From NCBI GenBank assembly GCA_034401795.1, contig CM067370.1:56173380-56237379 (forward strand): DNA of 64,000 nt, in the 5' to 3' direction. Below, piece by piece: positions 35,200-45,136 of the stretch (within the stretch, counting starts at the first letter, position 1; every line of letters begins with the position of its first letter). The DNA comes from Chaetoderma sp. LZ-2023a (taxonomy: Eukaryota > Mollusca > Caudofoveata > Chaetodermatida > Chaetodermatidae). The notes under the pieces were generated by a model. That model was given only the letters and a program-made list of their open reading frames with translations, ran no database searches and was not told where the DNA came from. The position numbers were made by a program, and so were the translations under genes.

Positions 35200-36960
35200 A
35201 TATACAGGATAATATGCTGCACTCAGTTCCGTTTAAGTCTGTTTCGCAGTGTGCCCATCAAAATTCATATACTGTCATTCAGATCGTTAGTAATGTCTCA
35301 AGATCCGTTTCCGGTGTTAGGGATAGTTTGTCATCTTCAGTTGCTTCTGGCTCTGATAGATTTAGAACTTCGGTTCCGATCATTTGTCTTATTCTTTTTT
35401 CGATCATTTTTCCTCTTATCAGGATTCCGTTTCTGGTCATAGTTCCGCTTACAGTTTGCATCCTTCCGTTTCCATTCTAGATCATCCCTCTGGTTCTTGT
35501 TCTTCCAGTTTAGTTTTTGCTTTCACTTCCAGTTCTGCTCCATCTCCCGCTTCCGTTTCTCCCTATGTTTTATAGATTTGTTTTCCATTTGCGTCCTTCC
35601 ATTCCCTATTTAGATTGTGCTTCCGATTGTCGTTCTGCTTTTAGATTTAGCTTCCGTTTCCGTTTTCTTTCCTTCTGCTTCAGGTTCGTCCTTATGCACT
35701 CTTACTTTTCCGGTTTGCAAAATTTAGGAGCTGCTATTTCCAGTTCTTATGCTACTTCCTCTTCCGGTTTACCTGTTTCTTCCATTTTCTATTTCCTGTT
35801 TTTTCCTCTTCCAGTTTTTAAATTCTGTTTTCCGGTAGGCTCTCTTCCTCTTCCAGTTTGTGTGATCTAATTGCTATTTCCCGTTCCAATCTTTGTTTTT
35901 TCTTCCTCGTCCGATTTAGCTCGTTCTTCCAGTTCTTGTCTTCTGTCTACTTCTGCTTCCTCTCTTATTATTGTTCCTGGTCCTAGTAGGCACTCTTCCT
36001 CTTCCGGTTCTCACGAGTTGGGGTCTCCTTCCATTTCCGATTCTTTTTTTCCCGCTTCCGGTTTAGCCAATGCTTCAGTTTCCGTCTATTTCTTTTCTTC
36101 CTTTTCTGTTTTTTCTTCTATTCCTTTAGTTAATTTTCTTGTTTTTGTTTTGTTTCTCAGTCTCTCCTTGCTTTCTTCTCTTAGAGTTCTTTTTTATTTC
36201 TATGTAGTTCTAACGCCTCATTGTCTGCTAAGGATTTTATCTTACTAGAATATGCAAGCTTCCTCATTTCTTTTTTCTCTAGCTCCCTGGCTTGCTCTGT
36301 TTGTTCAAATTTTTTTAGGAATTTTGTATGGTTAGGGATTCCTCAGTTGATTGTATTAATTTTTCTGAATCTTGTTATATGGTTCATCTTTGTTCTCGTT
36401 ATCATCATATTCTTCTCATCCTCTTACAGTTCATCCTTTTGGTAACTTACTGTAGTTATAGATATGTTGGAATTTATGCTAATGGTGCTAGTTTTATCGA
36501 TTTCTCCGGTTTCTAATTATGATGCTCCATTTCAAGTTCCTAAGAAGCATTCTTGAAGAAAGCTTCTCCATGTCTAATAAGGATGTTTCCTCGACATATC
36601 TTACGAAATGGGATTCAGTTTGTTAGGCTCACCTAAAGTCAGAAAATTTAGTTTTTCATTTATATCTGAAGCTATTCTTTCATCATAATCAGTGGAGTTT
36701 TCAGTGCCGACTTCTATGCTTCATTCCCTTGCGGATGTTCCCAGAAATTCTCTGATCTTTGATTGTAGATCTTTGGGATATATTACATTTATCAGAAGGT
36801 CCAAACAGCTTCAGCAATCTTATTTTCAAATAATTGAAGCATAGCGTGGTTAAATCTCCTCATTTTGGATAGATTTCTTTGGTCTTTGTGCCTCTTCAAT
36901 ATGGAGGAGTTCTCCCGTATTAAGGCTTCTAAGCAAATTCATTCTCAGATTGTTAATAGG
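35200..36960 (+). pseudogene. DIRS family-2 gag remnant, second copy
   Basis: Ser/Phe/Pro-rich low-complexity sequence with TTCCGGTT and TTCCAGTT repeats matches 23600-25600 in order. Conserved words near 36440-36560 and 36860-36960 (ATATGTTGGA, 'TTCTAAGCAAATTCATTCTC') match the end of the first copy. All frames are broken. It is followed, like the first copy, by family-1 type RT sequence. Confidence 0.6.
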
Positions 36961-36984
36961 ACCAATTCTAAGAGAAATTCTTAA

Positions 36985-37880
36985 TTTGATTGCAGAGCAG
37001 AAGATCGCCAAGAGGAACAGCTCTGGAGACAGCGCCGCTCTTGGACTGCTACCTCAGCCCCTAGATGTGCCTGTAGGAGGCCGTTTGGCCAACCACATCC
37101 AAGAGTGGAAGCGGGTGACACAGGACCACTTAATATTGCAGTGGCTTTCAGTCGGGTATCATCCCGACTGGATATGCAATCAGCTACCACTGCTGCTGTC
37201 ATCGATTCCTATCTGGTCCTAAGTTCCCAGAGATCCAGATCAGTGGTTGTGTATAGAGATAAATCAACTGGGATTCTATTTAACCATGTTTTTGGTGACA
37301 ATGAGCACTGGTAGGTGGAGACCAATTCTCAATCTAGCCCCACTCAACAAATTCATTCTCACACCTAGTTTCAAAATGGAAACAATGTGATCGGTGTTGG
37401 CAGGATTGAGAAAATGAATGTGGACAGCATCCATAGATTTAAAGGATGCATATTTTCACATTCCAATAGCGAGGAGTTTCTGATGGTACCTGAGGTTTGG
37501 ATTGTAGTGTCATACATGGGAATTCAATGTTCTTCCTTTAGGTACATGTAAAAATGTATATCGACGGCTCCTCGGGTCTTTACCAGGGTGGTCTTTGCTA
37601 TCACAAATACATTCACTGGAGAAACACCAGTCTGCATACAGTATATAGATGATTGGCTGTTAAAAGCACACACAATAGAGTTTATCAGCCAATCGGCAGA
37701 CAGTTGTCCAAATTTTGACAGCGCTATGCAGGATAACAAATTACAAGAAATCAGATCTGATTCCATCCCAGAAGTGTGTTTACCTGGGCATGTTCTTCGA
37801 ATTAGAGGTAGGATTTGTTTACCTGTCACAGAAAAGAGTGGAAACACTGATTTCAGAAGAAGAACTCCATGCTCGCCTTA
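36985..37880 (+). pseudogene. Family-1-type DIRS reverse transcriptase remnant
   Basis: It starts where the family-1 RT frame starts (GAGGCCGTTTGGCCAACCAC at about 37078 against 43110). Pieces include 'WKRVTQDHLILQWLSVGYHPDW', a 22-residue match whose key part is LQWLSVGYHPDW, and 'YIDDWLLKAHT' with the catalytic Asp pair at about 37640-37660. It stops near 37880, close to the start of the RT thumb. Numerous frameshifts. Confidence 0.8.
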
Positions 37881-38029
37881 ACCCTTGTCTCTAGCGACGC
37901 ATGTAAAAACAATAAAAAACAGTCCTACCTTGGGTCCAGTATTCTAAGCCTGTTTCTACATATCGACATGCTGAAAGTTTAATACCTACATGTAATTCTC
38001 TAAGAATAGAGCAACAATCCGCCATGTCC

Positions 38030-38062
38030 CTTAGTCAGTCAGTCAGTCAGTCAGTCAGTCAG
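38030..38062 (+). repeat. (CAGT)n microsatellite
   Basis: Eight perfect AGTC/CAGT units. Confidence 0.95.
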
Positions 38063-38334
38063 ATAGACTCATTCTCAGTCACAAAAGCTTATTCTGGCCT
38101 GTCATTCCATGAGTTCATCATATACCTGTACAGTAATAAAATATGGTATATGCATGCATTGTAGGCTTATTGTGTGGAGTGGAGCAAAGTTAATCAGTGT
38201 CACCTCATTGTAACCTACTTTGCATGCTTTGCCCACAGCTCCCGAGTTCTATCGGCATTGTTCTACTTTCTATACCTGTCAATTTATGTGATGGCATTTA
38301 TGGGTGGGTGGCCGGGCATGCATCAGAGTAGTTT

Positions 38335-38815
38335 GTGCACGATAACTCCGCTACCGTTTATCGGATCGCTTTGAAACTTCATAAGATGATTGGACTAGGT
38401 CTGAGGAAGAAACCTATAGAAATGGATGATGATCCGAGATCCAAAATAGCCACCAGCCAAGGGTGGCCATCTTGAAAATTGGGTTGCGGTCAATAAATCC
38501 ATTACCGTTTATTGGATTGCTTTGAAACTTTATAGGGTTGTTGGACTAGGACCAGAGAAGAAACCTCTTGAAAATGATGATAATCTTAAATCCCAGAGGG
38601 CCGCCAACAAGTGGTGGCCATCTTGAAAATTTGATTTCAAGCTGTAACTCTAATTCTGTTTAGTGGATCGCTTTGAGACGTCATAGGATTACTGGACATG
38701 GTCTGAGGAAGTAACTTCTCAAATTTGAAGATGATTCAGAATCCAATATGGCCGCCAGCCACCAGCCGCATCTTGAAAATTGGTTTCGTTTGGGGAGCTC
38801 TTGTTTTAGGCTTGG
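38335..38815 (+). mobile_element. Family B minisatellite element, second copy
   Basis: Three units with GATAACTCCGCTACCGTTTA / TTGAAACTTCATAAG and GGCCATCTTGAAAATT stems end in GGAGCTCTTGTT. The unit and the end are shared with 18010-19154. 38816-39856 downstream shows nothing more than short repeats such as (TGAT)n at 39518. Confidence 0.7.
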
Positions 38816-39871
38816 ATCTCTACTTACCAGCCATGCTCCCTAGCAGTGATGCTGTATCTAACTTTCATGTTATTGACAAGATATTGTGAAGTGTAGTACT
38901 AGTCATGAAATATGAATGTAAGAGAGTGAAATAAATAAACCATTTATTTCATGTTTCCATGTCTGGGTTGATATTGGATGCCAAAGTTTACCACTTGATC
39001 CCGGTCTCCCCTATTCAAGTGTTGTTTCCGTATATGCTTTGGATAATAGTGGTATAGAAGAGGAAAATACATTCCCCGGGGTTTGACAATATCGGTTTTC
39101 CCCTAGATGTATATTTCGTGTGCATATTTTGCGCGTGAAAGTGGTGTTGTCTCGAACAGAGTAATATTGCATGTAGTGAGATGTTTACATTGCGTAATGA
39201 GATTTCAATACATTGGGGAGGTGGGGATGGTGATCATCCAATTTAAAGTCTGATCATTTGTCAGTTGATATGAGTAATTTATTGCATTGGTTGTTATGTG
39301 GGGGAGGAGGAAAGGAACTATTTGGTCTTGGTGTAGGGATATGAAAATAGTGCGTTGGCCAGGTCTGGTCATTCTCTTTCATTGCTAATCATCAACATAG
39401 CAGGTTGAAATAACACTTTTTATGGAAGGGTGATGTGATTCCAGATAAGACAGGCCATAGGGTCCAATTCTTGGATTGAGAGCCACAGAGTGTTGAGAGC
39501 CGTCCTGGAAGAGAGGATGATTGATTGATTGATGTTATGTGCTGGTAAAAGCTAATTTGTGGGGGTTTGTGATTAGGGTTTTGTTCAGCAGTTTGTTCTA
39601 CCGTATGATGCACGACATTTTGTCGGGTTAGTTGATGGGTTTAGCCCAGAGATAATATGACATGATACGTAGTATTTTTGTTTATGCAGAGAGGTAGAAA
39701 TCCGCCATGGTCTGTCTCAGTCTGTCCTTAAACATGTGCCACTTTACCATTAGATTATTAATATGAAGTATATGTAGGTTTGCCAATATATATATAGTAC
39801 CTGGTAGAATATTGATAAAAGAATTTCTTCTATATACAAGTTTGTACATGAATCATTTTCACATCAAGAGT

Positions 39872-40049
39872 ATACTTACCTCCCTAATACTTTGGATATA
39901 GCTAAATATCGGCTTTCACTCAATAAAACACTCAGATTAAAAACAGTTAGGTGCCCCTACTGGGCAGGGAGTCAGAGGTAGTCCGGCGGATGCTCGCCCC
40001 ACCACCGCGCATGCGCCGACTACTACTTCCTCTTTGCTCATTTATTGGC
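39872..40049 (+). repeat. DIRS left inverted terminal repeat
   Basis: The 178-bp repeat from ATACTTACCTCCCTAATACT to GCTCATTTATTGGC is the reverse complement of 46670-46846. The only difference I find is a 1-2 base change near 40033 (TTTGCTC against TGGCTC). Confidence 0.95.
40006..40034 (+). promoter_or_regulatory. NRF-1-type site and adjacent ETS-type site in the DIRS terminal repeat
   Basis: CGCGCATGCGCC (40006-40017) fits the NRF-1 consensus (C/T)GCGCA(N)GCGC(A/G) at all but the last position. ACTTCCTC (40024-40031) contains the ETS core GGAA on the other strand. Both lie about 120 bp upstream of the first candidate start codon (40140) and are repeated in the right terminal repeat at 46701-46712. 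A promoter role is inferred; no TATA box is obvious. Confidence 0.5.
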
Positions 40050-40139
40050 AAAGGGTTACATGCGGTTTTGTTGTTTTCATACTTTTCTGCGCGTTGCCTT
40101 GTTTTTCGCTCACGTTTGACGTTTATTTTTGGTGGAAGC

Positions 40140-40190
40140 ATGTCGGAAAGGGAGGATTCGCCTCTAGAAGGAGCGGGATCGCTTTATCAG
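40140..40190 (+). CDS. Candidate first coding exon of DIRS gag (17 codons)
   Basis: ATG at 40140 opens 'MSEREDSPLEGAGSLYQ' and then meets CAG|GTGAAT, a good splice donor, in phase 0. The related copy at about 49590 has 'SDDEPGTSYQ' ending at TATCAG|GTGTAG in the same place, so both the short peptide and the donor are conserved. The gag frame has no ATG before codon 44 of its conserved part, and a TCCTGTTTCAG acceptor in phase 0 sits at 40956. A further exon between (after TTTGTCCACAG at 40336) is possible. Splicing is inferred. Confidence 0.5.
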
Positions 40191-40956
40191 GTGAATTCTT
40201 TGATATGCTAGCGTGTTTTGTCCCGGTTTAATGTATTTCCGGGACTCGCGCTTACCGTGATTAGCGCCTGATTATGTTGGGTTTTTACAACATGGTGCTT
40301 CATATGTCTCATTTCTCTTTGTGTTTTGTCCACAGGTATCGCATAGAAGCTTTGGTGGACTTTTCGGCACAAGAGGATATGTTTTCTCTCCACCACGGTT
40401 CCATTTCCTACTAATACTGTTAGGTTATCTAACCAAAAGATCTATGTTCAGTGAGTTGGAGGCCTGTTATAAAGGTCTTCTCACTTTGCCCTCTTGCTCC
40501 AATTCCTTCCCCTGAGGTGGAGAGAATGTAGAGGCGTACTATGGTGGAGTTCTCCGGTTCATCACGTTGGATGGTTTGTCTATACAAGGATCAGGTATCT
40601 AATTATAATGTAAACAAAAGGGGAGATAATTTCCCTTTTTGCCAATGCTAGAATTGGAAGGAGTTATCTCTGTATCTGATTGTTGTGTACTCGAAATGCC
40701 AATTCAACGGAAATGTTCCGTTTTTACTTATACAATTCGTTCTTGCTCTTGGTGCTTGTTGCGGATCGATTAATTTGGTCACGAGAGTGATGACGTCATA
40801 ATCGGCCTTGGCCTTTTTATTAACAATTAACGTTTTGTCCATGGCTGGTTCTTCTTGATTTCTGATCTTGAGATCCTGTCCTCTCTTTTTAGTTGGTTTT
40901 GAGTTTGCTAACCTTAACTATCTTGCTCATTGTCCCTGTCCTTTGTCCTGTTTCAG

Positions 40957-43005
40957 AGACCTGGTTGCCCGTCCTGCGGGAGGTTTCTGAAAAGCCGCTT
41001 CGTCCCGCACTTGTGCTTCAGCTGCAGTCCCTGTGGACCGTTGCTGAAGTGCGACGTATGTAAGCTATGGGGGGGCGAATTAATGTCTGATTTTCTCGCA
41101 TTGCAGGCAAGGGAGAAGGTAATGGAGGAAGAGAGGAAGAAGAAGGAGAAAGTGTGTAAGAAGGGTAAGAAGAAGGCCTCATCCGCGGTGGATATGGAGG
41201 CCTTCAGGTCCGAAATGTTGCAAGAGATGCAGAGGACAATAAAGGATCTGGTCCCAGAGTTGCTTCGTGGCATGCTCCCTGGGCCAGCTCCTTTGTTGTC
41301 CTCGGCATCTGCTTACGAGCAGGTGATCCCCGCCTCTGAATCCGGTCTCTTTAGGTCCGGTCCGGTTGTGGATTCAGAGGTGGCCCCTTTGTTGGGGGCA
41401 GTCCAAGGCCCTGGCAGCAGGCATGGCGCCGCGCCGAGGGGCCGTGGACAACGGTTGTTGCTGGGACCCGCGGTCTGCTCATCAGACCCCGGGTATCCGC
41501 GCGCCGAAGGTGCCAAACCCTCCTATGGCACCTTTCCTGGCCAGTCCGGGTTAGCTTTCTTTGCTGACCCGGAGTCTAATCTTTCTGGCCAGGAAGAAGA
41601 GGATCTCCTGCTGGGGTCGCCGTCTGAGGACGTGGCCATGGAATACGACGTCTGTGCACCCCTCGCGGGGAATGCAGGCGACGTGTTCCATGGTTCTACT
41701 CACGCAGGAGTAGATTTCACGGTCCAGAGGGTGTCCCCGGGCGGTGCTGTTGACCACGGATACCGCATACCTCGGCTTGCCGATGGTATGGCTGGTGCTG
41801 GTCAGACCCGTGGTAGAGCGGTGTTTACCCCGCGCTCTGCCACGGCGCCTGCTCCTGGTCAAGCCGCGGATTTTAGCATGCCTGCTCTCTCGGGCCCGCA
41901 TGCTTTTCCAGGCTTGCCAGGGGTATCAGCTTACCCGCCGTCGACATCAACTGCGAGTGCTCTGGAGGAAGACGAAGGCCCTCGTCTAGTAGAGCGCTCG
42001 CAGTTAGCCACGGAGGAGGATTGGTCGGACGCTTGCCAGTGGCTGGTGAGTGTTCGGCCAGATCTACCCGTGGAGCTGCCGGCTAGCCAGCGTGACCATA
42101 GGCCGTGGTTAGCTGGTAGGCCGGCGGCTACCGCTATGCCATCTCTGCCGCTTGCTGAGCATGTCGTGGACATGTTCGAAGCGGCAGAGGCGTCCATTAA
42201 GGTGAATGGACGTCTCGCGAAGGCCCCTCGCGAGGTGGCGAAGCGGTGCCGCATCGTGCCCCTGGATTACCAGCGGTACGGTGTGGTGCCAAAGCCGAGC
42301 GTTGATGATCGCGCGGCTTTGGGCGAAGATGCGCGGCCAGGCTCCCGTTCTGACACGGGAGTCTTGTGCTCGAACGCGTTGCGTTCGGCAAATGCCGCGC
42401 TGCGGGATGCGGAGGAGAGTGGGAGAGCGTCGATTGCCGCTCTATCCCACGTTTCCCAGCTGCTACAAGGGGTGGTAGCGGCTTCCGCATCACGCCAACC
42501 TAGCCCGGTGACAGTCCAGAGAGCCATTCAGGATGGTATCAACCTGGCTTTGGACTGTTTGACGCGGGCGGTAACCAGAAGTGTCCGGGCGAGGCGCACG
42601 TTTGCACTTGACAATCTGTGCCCGTCCCAGGACCTGTATAATAGGCTGCTGCGGACGCCTATGACAGGTCCTGGTCTCTTTGGAGGTGAGGGATGCAGGC
42701 ACCTCCAGGAGACGGTCACTCTGGTTAATAACCAGAGGGCGCTGCGGGAACAGTTTGAGGTGCTCCGGCGGGAGCGTGTTCGCGCGGCACCCCCTGCGTA
42801 TCGTCCTCTGCAGGCTCGAGGTGGTGCTGGCCAGGTCAGGGGCCAGCCACCGTCGCAACGTAGGCCTAGGCCACGGGCGATTCGGCCAGCAGTGAGGGGG
42901 GCGCAGGCTCCCCAGCCGCACCCAGCCAGACAGCAGCCCGCGCACCGTGGTGCGCGCGGCGCTGGGCGGGGCGCGCGGGGATCTGGTCGCGGTAATCGGG
43001 CCTGA
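40957..43005 (+). CDS. DIRS gag-like protein (ORF1)
   Basis: The frame is open from 40930 but without an ATG near its start; I begin it at the putative splice acceptor. An N-terminal Cys/His motif (C-x2-C-x10-H-x-C-x2-C-x2-C-x5-C-x2-C-x2-W, 40966-41070) is followed by a Lys/Glu-rich, likely coiled segment ('MEEERKKKEKVCKKGKKK') and a helix 'MEAFRSEMLQEMQRTIKDL'. A Pro/Gly/Ala-rich middle follows, then a conserved domain from about 41990 to 42770 ('EEDWSDACQWLVSVRPDLPV', 'IQDGINLALDCLTRAV'), and an Arg-Gly-rich tail likely to bind nucleic acid. About 682 codons. Its last 110 bp overlap the open part of the RT frame, which is in +1 relative to it. It probably forms the nucleoprotein particle; function is inferred from position and composition. 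Confidence 0.8.
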   Translation, partial: RPGCPSCGRFLKSRFVPHLCFSCSPCGPLLKCDVCKLWGGELMSDFLALQAREKVMEEERKKKEKVCKKGKKKASSAVDMEAFRSEMLQEMQRTIKDLVPELLRGMLPGPAPLLSSASAYEQVIPASESGLFRSGPVVDSEVAPLLGAVQGPGSRHGAAPRGRGQRLLLGPAVCSSDPGYPRAEGAKPSYGTFPGQSGLAFFADPESNLSGQEEEDLLLGSPSEDVAMEYDVCAPLAGNAGDVFHGSTHAGVDFTVQRVSPGGAVDHGYRIPRLADGMAGAGQTRGRAVFTPRSATAPAPGQAADFSMPALSGPHAFPGLPGVSAYPPSTSTASALEEDEGPRLVERSQLATEEDWSDACQWLVSVRPDLPVELPASQRDHRPWLAGRPAATAMPSLPLAEHVVDMFEAAEASIKVNGRLAKAPREVAKRCRIVPLDYQRYGVVPKPSVDDRAALGEDARPGSRSDTGVLCSNALRSANAALRDAEESGRASIAALSHVSQLLQGVVAASASRQPSPVTVQRAIQDGINLALDCLTRAVTRSVRARRTFALDNLCPSQDLYNRLLRTPMTGPGLFGGEGCRHLQETVTLVNNQRALREQFEVLRRERVRAAPPAYRPLQARGGAGQVRGQPPSQRRPRPRAIRPAVRGAQAPQPHPARQQPAHRGARGAGRGARGSGRGNRA

Positions 43006-45136
43006 TGGCCTGGTTACCGCGGTGGGAACCACTCCGGTGTTACAGGCCGAGAGAACAGTGCCACTCTGGCCCTCCTTATGTCCACCTCTATCCCTAGGTG
43101 GACCGGTGGGCGGCCGTTTGGCCGCCCGCTTGCCAGAGTGGAAGCGGTTGACTCAGGACCGTTTAGTCTTGCGATGGCTTTCGGTGGGGTATCGTCCCGA
43201 CTGGGTGACAGGCCCGCCATCGCGACTGTCTCTCGCGCCGATCTGGACTCCCATTCCACGGGATCCGGATCAGAGGTTGTGTATAGAGGAGGAAATAAAT
43301 TCCCTCATACTAAAAGAAGCCATTCAGCCGGCACAGAGGTGCCCGGGCTTCTATTCAACCCTGTTCTTAGTAACAAAAAACACCGGAGGGTGGAGGCCGA
43401 TTCTCAACCTCAAGCCGTTGAACAAGTTCATCGAGACACCCAGTTTCAAGATGGAGACTGTGCGCTCGGTGTTGGCGGGGTTAGAGCGAGGGATGTGGAC
43501 AGCATCGATAGATTTGAAGGATGCTTATTTCCACATTCCCATAGAGAGGAGTTTCCGTCGATTCCTGAGATTTGCATTTCAGGGCCGGCGGTGGGAATTC
43601 AGGGTGTTACCCTTCGGAATTTCCACGGCTCCTCGGGTCTTCACCCGTGTGGTTCTCGCGATCACTGCATACCTCCGCAGGAGAAGCATAGCAGTCCACA
43701 CGTACATAGACGACTGGCTATTGAAAGCACACACCCGGGAAGCGTTGTCCGCCAATCTGGTGATTGTTTTGAAAACTCTCTCGGACTTGGGCTGGATAAT
43801 CAATTTCCCGAAATCAGAGCTAACTCCATCCCAGAAGTTTGTTTACCTGGGCATGTTCTTCGATCTGGAGACGGGGTATGTGTACCCCACTCAGGAGAGG
43901 GTTCAAGTACTCATCTCGGTAATTCAGTCGGTGTGCGACAGTCGTCATGTCCTGGCACGGGTTTACTTGAGAATGCTGGGCTTGATGGTTTCTTTGGAAC
44001 CAGTCATTCCACAGGCCGCCTTGCGCAGGCGTCCGATCCAGTTGTTTCTCATGACACAGTGGACCCAGAGTTCAGGTTCGCTGGACTCGAACGTGCCGGT
44101 GTTGGCGCCTCTGATTCACCACCTGCAATGGTGGTTGAATACAGAGAATCTCTTGCTGGGGGTTTTGCTAACCCCTCCCCACCCTCAGGTGACTGTGTAT
44201 ACAGATGCATCGATGGAGGGGTGGGGAGCTTGTCTGGAAGAGTCCACAGTATCAGGGCTTTGGGATCTGGATCAGTCCAAGGAACATATCAATCTACTAG
44301 AGCTAAGAGCAGTAGTCCTGGGCCTGGAACATTTCTTACAGAAAGTTCAGGGCAAGATTGTTCTAATTCGTTCAGACAACTCAACAGTAGTGACTTACAT
44401 AAACCGCCAGGGCGGAACGAAGTCGCCCAGTCTCTGTATGATGACATGGGGACTGCTTTGTTGGTGCCTGGATCATGGGATCACCTTGAAAGCAGTTCAT
44501 ATTCCGGGGAGGTTAAATCTGCTAGCAGACTCATTGAGCCGAAGGATGAGTGTTTTACCCACGGAATGGCAACTAAATCAATGTGTGGCGGATCGTCTGT
44601 TCGACCATTGGGGGAAACCCAACATAGATTTGTTCGCGATGAAGAAGAATGCGAAGATGACGACGTACGTCTCTCCGATTCCAGACCCAAGCGCTTTCGC
44701 AACAGATGCGTTAGCTATCAGCTGGGAGGGAATGTATGCATACGCATTCCCCCCAGCAATCCTGATTCCAAAGGTGCTTCAGAAAATCAGGCAGCAGGAG
44801 TGCCAAGTGCTTCTGATCGCCCCGGATTGGCCAAGCCGATCGTGGTATACGGATCTGCTGGACCTTCTGGTCTGCAATCCGGTTCCGCTGCCTCTGATGG
44901 ACAACCTTATCTTCCAGGGCAAGGCCCTTCACGACAATCCGTCAATGTTCCGATTGACTGCGTGGATGTTGTCAAGGAATCTAGAATTAAGGAGGGCTTT
45001 TCTGAGCAAGCGGCCATGTTTATGGCCAAAGCCAGGAGGGGGTCAACCTCCAGAGCATATAATTATAAAATCAACAGATTTGCAGAATGGTGCTCAAAAA
45101 GATGTATTGATCCAATGGAATCATCTATTCAGATAG
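42947..45136 (+). CDS. DIRS reverse transcriptase-RNase H polyprotein (ORF2)
   Basis: Copies element RNA into DNA and removes the RNA strand. Counting from the first usable codon (GTG at 42947; the frame is open from 42896 and has no ATG before the RT), RT motifs include 'GFYSTLFLVTKNTGGWRPIL', 'ASIDLKDAYFHIPI', 'FRVLPFGISTAPRVFT' and the catalytic 'YIDDW' at residues 253-257. RNase H carries 'YTDASMEGWGA' with Asp420, then Glu452, Asp477 ('SDNSTV') and Asp528 ('LLADSLSR'), so all four acidic residues are present. The C-terminal block 'NIDLFAMKKNAKMTTYVSP', 'ATDALAISWEGMYAYAFPP' and 'LLIAPDWPSRSWYTDLLDLL' is the conserved DIRS extension. 729 residues, no stop. Translation must begin by frameshift, read-on from gag or a non-AUG start. 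The end overlaps the recombinase frame. Confidence 0.93.
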   Translation: MVRAALGGARGDLVAVIGPDGLVTAVGTTPVLQAERTVPLWPSLCPPLSLGGPVGGRLAARLPEWKRLTQDRLVLRWLSVGYRPDWVTGPPSRLSLAPIWTPIPRDPDQRLCIEEEINSLILKEAIQPAQRCPGFYSTLFLVTKNTGGWRPILNLKPLNKFIETPSFKMETVRSVLAGLERGMWTASIDLKDAYFHIPIERSFRRFLRFAFQGRRWEFRVLPFGISTAPRVFTRVVLAITAYLRRRSIAVHTYIDDWLLKAHTREALSANLVIVLKTLSDLGWIINFPKSELTPSQKFVYLGMFFDLETGYVYPTQERVQVLISVIQSVCDSRHVLARVYLRMLGLMVSLEPVIPQAALRRRPIQLFLMTQWTQSSGSLDSNVPVLAPLIHHLQWWLNTENLLLGVLLTPPHPQVTVYTDASMEGWGACLEESTVSGLWDLDQSKEHINLLELRAVVLGLEHFLQKVQGKIVLIRSDNSTVVTYINRQGGTKSPSLCMMTWGLLCWCLDHGITLKAVHIPGRLNLLADSLSRRMSVLPTEWQLNQCVADRLFDHWGKPNIDLFAMKKNAKMTTYVSPIPDPSAFATDALAISWEGMYAYAFPPAILIPKVLQKIRQQECQVLLIAPDWPSRSWYTDLLDLLVCNPVPLPLMDNLIFQGKALHDNPSMFRLTAWMLSRNLELRRAFLSKRPCLWPKPGGGQPPEHIIIKSTDLQNGAQKDVLIQWNHLFR

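Noticed and set aside
43078-44890. N-terminal ~600 codons of the 965-codon frame as a separate protein
   Set aside because: It is the alternative frame of the RT-RNase H gene; recognisable protein sequence in this frame begins only at the recombinase.
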